From: CAVQGZ01 sp964400785
GTDB lineage: Bacteria > Actinomycetota > Actinomycetes > Jiangellales > Jiangellaceae
Assembly: GCA_964400785.1 (NCBI GenBank)
Contig: CAYNWB010000064.1
Coordinates: 1-11,787 of the forward strand
Direction: 5' to 3'
Length of the DNA: 11,787 nt
This document shows positions 1 to 6,532 of the stretch, piece after piece. The position numbers and the translations under genes are program-made. The notes beneath the pieces are model-generated. The model was not told the DNA's origin, ran no database searches, and saw nothing but the letters and a program-made list of their open reading frames with translations. Position 1 is the first letter of the stretch; the number at the start of each line of letters is the position of its first letter.

Positions 1-104
1 GGCAGTACCACCGTGCGCCGGCGCTCAACGACGACCCGGAGTTCCTCGCCGCGGCGGCCCAGTGGGTGGCACCGCTGGTCGACGAGGTTCAGCCGGTGGC
101 CTGA
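1..104 (+). CDS. C-terminal end of an unidentified protein (5' end outside window)
   Basis: The frame starting at base 3 is open and reads as 33 residues ending ...AAAAQWVAPLVDEVQPVA before TGA at 102-104. Acidic and Ala-rich amphipathic composition and GC-rich third positions make this the credible coding frame at the left edge. The other two frames read Arg/Pro-rich nonsense. It looks like a C-terminal helix of a cytoplasmic globular protein. I do not recognise the family from so short a piece and assign no function. The gene is convergent with the decarboxylase-like gene, with 10 bases between the two stop codons. Confidence 0.6.
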   Translation, partial: QYHRAPALNDDPEFLAAAAQWVAPLVDEVQPVA

Positions 105-120
105 CAGACCGGCGTCAGGC
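99..120. terminator. Short hairpin spanning both convergent stop codons
   Basis: GCCTGAC (99-105) and GTCAGGC (114-120) are perfect inverted repeats with an 8-base loop. The left arm holds the TGA of the upstream + strand gene, and the right arm holds the TGA (TCA on +) of the minus-strand decarboxylase-like gene. A shared bidirectional terminator is plausible. There is no T-tract and the stem is only 7 bp, so the role is inferred. Confidence 0.4.
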
Positions 121-1509
121 GGCGCGGGCCTTGTCGACGGCTCGCGCGAGCGCGGCCAGCGAGCGCTCGACCTGCGCCTCGTCGGTCGCCCAGTTGCTCA
201 CCGCGATCCGCAGCACGCGTCGGCCGTGCCAGGTCGACCCGGTCATCCAGGCCTCTCCGTCGGCCATCAGGTGCTGCTCGACCGCCAGCGTTGTCTCGTC
301 GTCCCCCCACGCTGTGGAGACCTGGGTGAAGACGACGTCGTTGAGCACCTCTCCGCCGAGCGCGCGCACGCCGTCGGCCAGCGCGACCGCGTGCTGGTGC
401 AGGCCGGCCACGAGGTCGGCGACGCCTGATCTGCCGAGGTGGCGCAGGGTCGCCCAGAGCGGGAAGGCGCGGGCACGCTGCGAGAACTCAGGTGTGAGCT
501 CGAAGGGGTCGGGCTCGCCCTGGCTGTGCATGAGGTACGGGGCGTGGATGCCGAGGCTGGCTCGGTGGGCGATGGGGTCGGCCACGATCGCCAGGCCGGA
601 GTCGTAGGGCACGTTGAGCGTCTTGTGGGCGTCTGTGGCCCAGGAGTCGGCCATCTCGTACCCGGCCACCAGGTGTCGGGTCTGCTCGCTCGCCCCTGCC
701 CACAGCCCGAAGGCGCCGTCGACGTGCACCCAGGCCCCGTGCTCGTGCGCCAGCGGGATCGCGGCGGCGAAGTCGTCGAACGAACCCGAGTGGATGTCGC
801 CGGCCTGCAGCGCCACGATGGTCGGGGGGGTCGGAGCGGTCTGGGCGGTCAGGGCGTCGGCCAGGGCCGTCACGTCGATGCGGCCCTGCTCGTCGGTGCC
901 GACCGTCTGCGCGGCGCCCAGGCCCAGGTAGCGCAGCGCCAGGTCGATGGTGCTGTGGCGTTGCTCGCTCACGAGCACGCGCACGCGCGGAGCGCCCTGC
1001 AGCCCGTCGGCCTCGACGTCCCAGCCCGCCCTGGCCAGCACGGCGTGCCGCGCGGCCGCGAGCCCGGAGAAGTTGGCCATCATGCCGCCGGTGACCGTGC
1101 CGACCGTGGCGGTCGCGGGCAGCCCCAGCAGGTCGAGCACCCATGCCTGCACGGCGTCGCGGGCCGCGCTGTGCGCGGGGGTGACCTCGCGCAGGCCCAC
1201 GTTCTGGTCCCACGCGCTGACCAGCCAGTCCGCGGCGATGCTCACCGGGTAGGTGCCACCGATGACGAAACCGAAGAACCTGGGCGAGGCCAAGGCGGCC
1301 AGGCCGGGTTCGGCGGCCTGCGCCAGGGCGTCGATCACCTCGAGCGGGTCGGTCGGACCCTCGGGGAGCGGCCCCCCGAACGCCTCCCGCAGGTCGTCGG
1401 TGCTCGCGGCGGCGGGCACGCGCCGCTCGGGCAGGCCGTCGAGAAAGCGTTGGGCGTGCGCGTGGGCCCGGTCGAGCAGGTCGTGGGTCTGGTCGTGCTG
1501 GTCGGGCAT
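115..1509 (-). CDS. PLP-dependent group II decarboxylase-family enzyme (aromatic-L-amino-acid decarboxylase-like)
   Basis: A 464-residue protein with the fold-type I, group II amino-acid decarboxylase pattern. The PLP lysine is K296 in DAHKTLNVPYD, the cofactor-pyridine Asp is D264 in VHVDGAFG, and the phosphate-binding/active-site stretch GTVTGGMMANFSGL lies at about 137-149. SEQRHSTIDLALRYLGLG (about 181-198) carries the His (H185) that stacks on PLP in this family. Length is normal for the family (about 450-500). Known members decarboxylate or deaminate aromatic or acidic amino acids in the cytoplasm. The substrate here cannot be read from sequence, and many actinobacterial members are annotated only as 'aspartate aminotransferase family' or 'pyridoxal-dependent decarboxylase'. 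The ATG at 1507-1509 lacks a strong Shine-Dalgarno. The gene follows glnA in the same direction, but a 205-base structured gap with a strong hairpin separates them, so separate transcription is likely. Confidence 0.85.
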   Translation of the reverse strand: MPDQHDQTHDLLDRAHAHAQRFLDGLPERRVPAAASTDDLREAFGGPLPEGPTDPLEVIDALAQAAEPGLAALASPRFFGFVIGGTYPVSIAADWLVSAWDQNVGLREVTPAHSAARDAVQAWVLDLLGLPATATVGTVTGGMMANFSGLAAARHAVLARAGWDVEADGLQGAPRVRVLVSEQRHSTIDLALRYLGLGAAQTVGTDEQGRIDVTALADALTAQTAPTPPTIVALQAGDIHSGSFDDFAAAIPLAHEHGAWVHVDGAFGLWAGASEQTRHLVAGYEMADSWATDAHKTLNVPYDSGLAIVADPIAHRASLGIHAPYLMHSQGEPDPFELTPEFSQRARAFPLWATLRHLGRSGVADLVAGLHQHAVALADGVRALGGEVLNDVVFTQVSTAWGDDETTLAVEQHLMADGEAWMTGSTWHGRRVLRIAVSNWATDEAQVERSLAALARAVDKARAA

Positions 1510-1572
1510 GGCGTGAGTCTGCCTCAGCGACCGTGCCGTGCGCCCTGCGGCACCTCAGGCCGTGCTCGTCGA

Positions 1573-1650
1573 CACACAAAGTCGCTCGGGCCTGCCCGAT
1601 TCGTCCCGCGTGGCGGGCCCGACACGCCGATGCCCGAATCACTTTGTGTG
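1573..1650. repeat. Folded intergenic element with nested inverted repeats
   Basis: Outer arms CACACAAAGT (1573-1582) and ACTTTGTGTG (1641-1650) are a perfect 10-bp inverted repeat 58 bases apart. A second pair, GATTCG (1598-1603) and CGAATC (1635-1640), stacks directly inside the right arm. CCCGC-GTG-GCGGG (1605-1617) forms an internal hairpin, and CGGG-CCTG-CCCG (1587-1598) can form a third. The arms are AT-richer than their surroundings. The element could be a dispersed palindromic repeat, the leader of the decarboxylase mRNA, or a small RNA. No coding potential fits it. Confidence 0.45.
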
Positions 1651-1657
1651 CGCAGAC

Positions 1658-1701
1658 GCCTGAGGGGCCCCGGCGAGCGTGCTCGCCGGGGCCCCTCAGG
1701 C
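1658..1701 (-). terminator. glnA terminator-like 42-nt perfect palindrome
   Basis: The arms at 1659-1678 and 1681-1700 (CCTGAGGGGCCCCGGCGAGC and its complement) pair over 20 bp with only GT between them. One further G-C pair at 1658/1701 extends the stem. It begins 14 bases past the glnA stop codon, which is the expected place for an intrinsic terminator of that minus-strand gene. As often in high-GC actinobacteria, no U-tract follows. The near-zero loop means it could also extrude as a cruciform or be a protein site. Confidence 0.7.
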
Positions 1702-1714
1702 AGACCGTGTGGGT

Positions 1715-3139
<1,425 letters not shown>

Positions 3140-3143
3140 CCGT

Positions 3144-3149
3144 CCTCCT
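3144..3149 (-). promoter_or_regulatory. Shine-Dalgarno site deciding the glnA start
   Basis: AGGAGG on the minus strand, 4 bases before ATG at 3139. It selects this start over an in-frame codon 42 bases upstream. Confidence 0.75.
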
Positions 3150-3194
3150 GTCCCGGCCGCGTGCCGGGCTGTGCGAGACAACGTGAAGGCAGCC

Positions 3195-3214
3195 CACTGC
3201 GGGTACCGCCAGTG
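3195..3214. promoter_or_regulatory. 20-bp near-palindrome in the glnA leader/promoter
   Basis: CACTG-cg-GGTACC-gc-CAGTG is a dyad in which 8 of 10 base pairs match; the two mismatched pairs are at 3200-3201/3208-3209. It lies between the GlnR box and the glnA start, next to a weak -10-like TACGGT (complement of 3215-3220). It could be a second operator or a leader hairpin. Function is unproven. Confidence 0.3.
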
Positions 3215-3230
3215 ACCGTAGGCAGAGGCA

Positions 3231-3268
3231 GTTTCTCGACCGTGACAGGTCTGTTTCTCCCGTGTTAA
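3231..3268 (-). promoter_or_regulatory. GlnR nitrogen-control box upstream of glnA
   Basis: Read on the minus strand: TTAAC-n6-GAAAC-n6-GTCAC-n6-GAAAC, at 3268-3264, 3257-3253, 3246-3242 and 3235-3231. This matches the actinobacterial GlnR consensus gTnAC-n6-GaAAC repeated twice, with exact 6-base spacers and one deviation (T for G in the first box). GlnR is the OmpR-type regulator that activates glnA under nitrogen limitation in Streptomyces and mycobacteria. The first box covers the TAA stop codon (3265-3267 complement) of the upstream lipoprotein gene, so operator and coding end share bases. Confidence 0.88.
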
Positions 3269-3699
3269 GCCCCGACGCAGGCGGCCGCGAGCCCCGTCCA
3301 GTCGACGTCGGCGAGCTGGTTCTCGGTGGTGGCCTGCACCTTCGGACGGCCGTCGGCCAGCGCCGCCGCCCAGCGTCCGGCGATGAGCGACACCTCGTCG
3401 AGGCGACGGGCGGTGCTCGGCTCCGCGCAGGCCTGCGAGGCCTGGCCCAGCAGCACGGAGAACGTCGTGATGTCGCCGTCGCCCTTGGCGAGCAGCGCCT
3501 CGTCGATCAGCACGGTCACGTCCCCCGGGGCCGAGGCGTCACCGGAGTCACCGTGGCCTCCCGTGTCGGGGGCGTCGGGGGAGCTGTCGCGGTCGCGCTG
3601 CTGCATCGGGTCGGTGTCGTCGTCCGCGGCGGTGCAGCCGACGAGCAGGCAGCCCGCGAGGGCGACCATTACGACCGAGCGGTGCCAACGGGTGCTCAT
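3265..3699 (-). CDS. Small predicted lipoprotein of unknown function
   Basis: A 144-residue protein. The start is ATG at 3697-3699: MSTRWHR gives a basic n-region, VVMVALAGCLL the hydrophobic core, and LVGC the lipobox with Cys22 as the lipidated residue after signal peptidase II cleavage. Farther-upstream starts would run into the divergent RDD gene and put Arg/Pro-rich nonsense before the signal peptide. The mature protein opens with an acidic, Gly/Ser/Asp-rich linker (about 23-60). A predicted mainly helical domain follows (about 62-144), with two further cysteines (DLASQAC-type C106 region and the near-terminal AACVGA), possibly a disulfide. I do not recognise the family. It sits between glnA and a divergent RDD gene and reads toward glnA, with its TAA inside the GlnR box. 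Whether it is co-transcribed with glnA is unclear; no terminator is visible between them. Confidence 0.82.
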   Translation of the reverse strand: MSTRWHRSVVMVALAGCLLVGCTAADDDTDPMQQRDRDSSPDAPDTGGHGDSGDASAPGDVTVLIDEALLAKGDGDITTFSVLLGQASQACAEPSTARRLDEVSLIAGRWAAALADGRPKVQATTENQLADVDWTGLAAACVGA

Positions 3700-3713
3700 A
3701 CCCCGATTGTGCC

Positions 3714-3725
3714 TAGCCTGATCAC
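3714..3725 (+). promoter_or_regulatory. Possible leaderless promoter -10 for the RDD gene
   Basis: TAGCCT (3714-3719) fits the actinobacterial TANNNT -10 and ends 6 bases before the GTG at 3726. That is the spacing expected if transcription starts at the GTG itself. No Shine-Dalgarno precedes the GTG. Only 26 bases separate it from the divergent lipoprotein ATG, so the two promoters must overlap. Confidence 0.4.
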
Positions 3726-4190
3726 GTGGAGCGAGGCGACGAGTCGACGGTCGACCCCTGGCCGGTGCCGGGGGAGCGGCTCGGCCTGCCGAGTGCGGGC
3801 CCCGGGTCGGTCGCGACCTGGGGTCGGCGGGTGGCGGCGCTGTTCGTCGACTGGTTTCTGGCCAGCCTCGTCGTGCTGGTCGTCGCGCGCGGCACGAGCC
3901 CCTGGACACCGGGGTCGCTGTCGCAGCTCTGGCCGTTGGTCACCTGGCTGGTGATCGTCTCCCTGTCGACGGGGCTCACCGGCGCCAGCCCCGCGCAGCA
4001 CCTGCTCAACCTGCGGGTCATCAGGCTCGACCGGGCGCCCGTGGGGCTCTGGAACGGGCTCGTGCGCACCACGCTGATCGCCCTCGTGGTGCCCCCGCTG
4101 GTGGCCGACACCGACCGGCGCGGCTGGCACGACCTGGCAGTCGGCACCGTCGTGGTCAACGGTCCCCGGGCCGCGCGCGGGGCGCCCTGA
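3726..4190 (+). CDS. RDD family membrane protein
   Basis: A 154-residue integral membrane protein. After a 30-residue Pro/Gly-rich cytosolic head, GRRVAALFVDWFLASLVVLVV (about 33-53) holds the family's Arg and Asp (R34/R35, D42) in the first membrane segment. Further segments are at about 67-85 and 110-127. The second conserved part ends with DRRGWHDLAVGTVVV (about 128-144), the Arg/Asp-bearing C-terminal RDD signature. Molecular function of the family is largely unknown; some members are linked to ion or sodium/proton transport. The start is taken as GTG 3726, probably leaderless. As I recall, an RDD gene next to glnA and DUF4191 is a conserved actinobacterial arrangement (Rv2219A in M. tuberculosis), which supports the call. 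Confidence 0.88.
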   Translation: MERGDESTVDPWPVPGERLGLPSAGPGSVATWGRRVAALFVDWFLASLVVLVVARGTSPWTPGSLSQLWPLVTWLVIVSLSTGLTGASPAQHLLNLRVIRLDRAPVGLWNGLVRTTLIALVVPPLVADTDRRGWHDLAVGTVVVNGPRAARGAP

Positions 4191-4228
4191 CACGCCGTCA
4201 TCTCGGGAATACGACCATCCATCTGGCG

Positions 4229-4255
4229 TTAGCACTCATAGAGGCCGAGTGCTAA
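4229..4255 (+). promoter_or_regulatory. CIRCE operator (HrcA site) upstream of hsp20
   Basis: TTAGCACTC (4229-4237), a 9-base spacer and GAGTGCTAA (4247-4255) give a perfect match to the CIRCE consensus, including spacer length. HrcA binds CIRCE and represses heat-shock genes until stress. The site lies 35 bases before the hsp20 ATG, inside the likely 5' leader. The right arm is also half of a second hairpin, CCGAGT-GCTA-ACTCGG (4245-4260). I see no convincing -10/-35 upstream. No HspR-type HAIR sequence is present. Confidence 0.95.
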
Positions 4256-4278
4256 CTCGGTCATTGGAGAACGCCGAG

Positions 4279-4284
4279 AGGAGG
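4279..4284 (+). promoter_or_regulatory. Shine-Dalgarno site deciding the hsp20 start
   Basis: AGGAGG is placed 6 bases before ATG 4291. It excludes the in-frame GTG at 4249, which lies within the CIRCE right arm. Confidence 0.8.
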
Positions 4285-4290
4285 CAATCC

Positions 4291-4797
4291 ATGGCCATCA
4301 TCCGCTGGGATCCGTTCACCGCTCTGAGCAGGATGGACACCGAGTTCGACGACCTGGTACGGCGAGCCTGGGGGACGCCGCAGAGCGCCGGGTTCGTGCC
4401 CGCCGTCGACATGGTGCGTGACGGCAACGACGTGCTGATCACCCTCGAGCTGCCCGGCGTCGACATCGAGAACGAGGTCGACATCGAGGTGGCGCCGCGT
4501 CGGCTGACGATCTCGGGCGAGCGCAGCACCGAGTCGGAGCGCACCGAGGGCCACGTCATGGTGCGTGAGCTGAGGTCCGGGTCGTTCCGCCGCGAGTTCG
4601 CCCTGCCCGAGCACGTCGGTGCCGACGACATCGAGGCCGGCTACGACCGCGGCATGCTGACGGTGCGCGTGCGCAACGTGGCGCGTCCGCAGCCCGAGCC
4701 GACCAAGATCGCGGTCACCTCGACGGCGCCGGCGAGCGAGCCGGCCGTCGAGACTGCCGAGGCTGCCGAGAGCGCTGACCCGGCCGTCGAGGCCTGA
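4291..4797 (+). CDS. Hsp20/alpha-crystallin small heat-shock protein
   Basis: A 168-residue ATP-independent chaperone that holds unfolding proteins for refolding by DnaK/ClpB-type machines; small heat-shock proteins form cytoplasmic oligomers. The N-terminal MAIIRWDPFTALSRMDTEFDD is typical of bacterial Hsp20. The alpha-crystallin domain spans about 36-130 (PAVDMVRDGNDVLITLELPGV ... RLTISGER), with the signature AGYDRGMLTVRV at 116-127. IAV (140-142) is a candidate I-X-I/V motif that docks on neighbouring dimers. A Glu/Ala/Pro-rich tail (about 145-168) with two PAVE copies follows. The start is fixed by AGGAGG at 4279-4284. Regulation by HrcA is predicted from the perfect CIRCE. Its position between RDD and DUF4191 breaks a block that I recall as contiguous in mycobacteria, so the gene may have been inserted here; base composition is like its neighbours. 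Confidence 0.95.
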   Translation: MAIIRWDPFTALSRMDTEFDDLVRRAWGTPQSAGFVPAVDMVRDGNDVLITLELPGVDIENEVDIEVAPRRLTISGERSTESERTEGHVMVRELRSGSFRREFALPEHVGADDIEAGYDRGMLTVRVRNVARPQPEPTKIAVTSTAPASEPAVETAEAAESADPAVEA

Positions 4798-4817
4798 GGC
4801 CCGGCGGCACGCCCACG

Positions 4818-4858
4818 GGGTGGGTTCTCGCCGCGCTCAGCGCGGGGGGATCCCACCC
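4818..4858. terminator. Bidirectional terminator-like hairpin between hsp20 and DUF4191
   Basis: An inner perfect stem CCGCGC-TCA-GCGCGG (4831-4845) sits inside outer arms GGGTGGG (4818-4824) and CCCACCC (4852-4858), with a small asymmetric internal loop. The apical TCA is the DUF4191 stop codon on the complement, so the hairpin spans the end of that gene. The two genes converge here, which favours a shared terminator. T-tracts are lacking. Confidence 0.5.
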
Positions 4859-5556
4859 TTGGGCAGCTTCACGTTCTTGGGCAGCGGCCCCTTGGGGATG
4901 GGCAGCTGGTTGGCCCCGGACGGCATCGCTCGCAGCCGGTTGCGAACCTCTGTCATCTCGGCCGGGCTGATCGCCTTGGGCAGCTTCTGCACGGTGCGAC
5001 CCAGCTTGCGCAGGGCGACCTGGTCGTCGCCCGTGCCCGCGACGATCTCGTGGATCGGCACATCGCCGGCGATGCGCGCGTGCCGCTTGTGCTCCTGGCC
5101 CAGCAGGTTCTTGACGCGTCCGCCGCTGGTGCCCTCGCCGACGAGGATGATGCCGGGCTTGCCGATGACCCGGTGCACGACGTCCTGCTGACGGTTGACG
5201 GCGATGGCGGGCTCGACGAACCAGCCTCGCCGCAGCGTCTGCAGGGCCGACGCCGCCGCCCCCGGCTGCCCCTCGATCTGCTGGTAGACGGCGGCCTCGG
5301 CGCGGCGGGTGAAGATGATCGTGCCGACGAGCAGGGCAAGCGGCAGCCCCATGAGGATCCAGAACCACAACGGCCCGGCCAGCACGCCCCCCGCCACCGC
5401 GATGACCATGACGAGCCCGGCCGAGCCGAACGTGTACAGCCCGAGACGCTTGTCGGTACGGGAGGCGAGCTTGTACGCCTGGCCGATCTGGCGCATGCGG
5501 GCGAACCGCACCTTCTTCGGTGCGTCGCCGTCAGGGGTCTCGGATTTGCGGGCCAC
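4837..5556 (-). CDS. DUF4191 membrane protein (lipA-linked)
   Basis: A 239-residue protein with a basic cytosolic head (KKVRFARMRQIGQAYKLASRTDKR). Two adjacent membrane segments follow at about 38-60 (LGLYTFGSAGLVMVIAVAGGVLA) and 63-82 (LWFWILMGLPLALLVGTIIF), joined by a very short turn. A long cytosolic domain from FTRRAEAAVYQQIEGQPGAAASALQTLRRGWFVEPAIAVNR onward comes next, and a Pro/Lys-rich end. The pattern matches actinobacterial DUF4191, which sits beside lipA (Rv2219 in M. tuberculosis); the molecular function is unknown. It starts with GTG 5554-5556, without a clear Shine-Dalgarno, 34 bases after the lipA stop, so co-transcription with lipBA is likely. It ends inside a hairpin shared with convergent hsp20. 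The constant neighbourhood suggests a link to lipoylation or membrane biology, but this is inference only. Confidence 0.88.
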   Translation of the reverse strand: MARKSETPDGDAPKKVRFARMRQIGQAYKLASRTDKRLGLYTFGSAGLVMVIAVAGGVLAGPLWFWILMGLPLALLVGTIIFTRRAEAAVYQQIEGQPGAAASALQTLRRGWFVEPAIAVNRQQDVVHRVIGKPGIILVGEGTSGGRVKNLLGQEHKRHARIAGDVPIHEIVAGTGDDQVALRKLGRTVQKLPKAISPAEMTEVRNRLRAMPSGANQLPIPKGPLPKNVKLPKGGIPPR

Positions 5557-5590
5557 GAGGTCGCCAGGGTAGTCCCCCTGCGGCCATGGG

Positions 5591-6523
5591 TCAGCGCCGC
5601 AGAGCTCGCTTCTCGATCGCCTGCCGGTACAGGCGCCCGGCCCGGTAGGACGAGCGCACCAGCGGCCCGGACATCACACCGGCGAAGCCGATCGCCTCGG
5701 CCTGCTCGGCCAGCTCGACGAACTCCTCGGGCCGCACCCAGCGCTGCACCGGGTGGTGGCGCACCGACGGGCGCAGGTACTGGGTGATCGTCACCAGGTC
5801 GCAGCCCGCCTCGTGCAGGTCGACCAGGGCCTGGCTCACCTCGTCGCGCTGCTCGCCCATGCCCAGGATGAGGTTCGACTTGGTCACCAGTCCGGCCGTG
5901 CGTCCCTGGGTGAGCACGTCCAGCGAGCGCTCGTACGAGAACGCCGGACGGATGCGCTTGAACAGCCGCGGCACCGTCTCGACGTTGTGCGCGAACACCT
6001 CGGGACGAGCGTCGAACACCTGGCCGAGCAGCTCGGGCTTGCCGGAGAAGTCGGGCACGAGGATCTCCACGCCCGTGTCGGGGTTGAGCTCGTGCACGGC
6101 CCGGATCGTCTCGGCGTAGAGCCAGGCACCCTCGTCGGGCAGGTCGTCGCGGGCGACGCCGGTGACGGTCGCGTAGCGCAGGCCCATCGTGCGCACCGAC
6201 TCGGCCACCCGACGCGGCTCGTCGGTGTCGAGCGCGGTCGGCTTGCCGGTGTCGATCTGGCAGAAGTCGCAGCGCCGGGTGCACTGGTCGCCACCGATGA
6301 GAAACGTGGCCTCGCGGTCCTCCCAGCACTCGTAGATGTTGGGGCAGCCCGCCTCCTGGCACACCGTGTGCAGCCCCTCGTCGGCAACGAGGCTGCGGAT
6401 CTGCGAGTACTCCGGCCCCAGCTTGGCCCGCGTGCGAATCCACTCGGGCTTCTTCTCGATCGGCACCGAGGCGTTGCGGACCTCCAGGCGCAGCATGCGC
6501 CGGCCCTCGGGAGCGACAGTCAC
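5591..6523 (-). CDS. lipA: Lipoyl synthase (radical SAM)
   Basis: Inserts two sulfurs into octanoyl groups attached to lipoyl domains of E2 and GcvH proteins, using SAM and two 4Fe-4S clusters. All landmarks are present (numbered from GTG): auxiliary cluster C55-x4-C60-x5-C66 (CQEAGCPNIYEC), radical-SAM cluster C81-x3-C85-x2-C88 (CTRRCDFC), and the C-terminal RSSY (290-293), whose Ser ligates the auxiliary cluster. The length of 310 residues is normal. The start is either GTG 6521-6523, which is 9 bases after the lipB stop, or the internal ATG at 6494-6496, which has a modest CGAGGG upstream and would give 301 residues. The order lipB-lipA with a 9-base gap indicates one transcript. There is nothing defective about the active site. 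Confidence 0.97.
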   Translation of the reverse strand: MTVAPEGRRMLRLEVRNASVPIEKKPEWIRTRAKLGPEYSQIRSLVADEGLHTVCQEAGCPNIYECWEDREATFLIGGDQCTRRCDFCQIDTGKPTALDTDEPRRVAESVRTMGLRYATVTGVARDDLPDEGAWLYAETIRAVHELNPDTGVEILVPDFSGKPELLGQVFDARPEVFAHNVETVPRLFKRIRPAFSYERSLDVLTQGRTAGLVTKSNLILGMGEQRDEVSQALVDLHEAGCDLVTITQYLRPSVRHHPVQRWVRPEEFVELAEQAEAIGFAGVMSGPLVRSSYRAGRLYRQAIEKRALRR

Positions 6524-6532
6524 CCCGTCAGC

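Noticed and set aside
3140..3181. Upstream glnA start at 3181
   Set aside because: It would add 14 residues not typical of GlnA and leave the AGGAGG at 3144-3149 inside the coding region.
3700..3909. Upstream extension of the lipoprotein gene
   Set aside because: It would overlap the RDD gene and bury the signal peptide behind about 70 Arg/Pro-rich residues.
4249..4290. Upstream GTG start for hsp20
   Set aside because: The codon lies in the CIRCE right arm, and the strong AGGAGG before ATG 4291 plus the standard Hsp20 N-terminus favour the later start.
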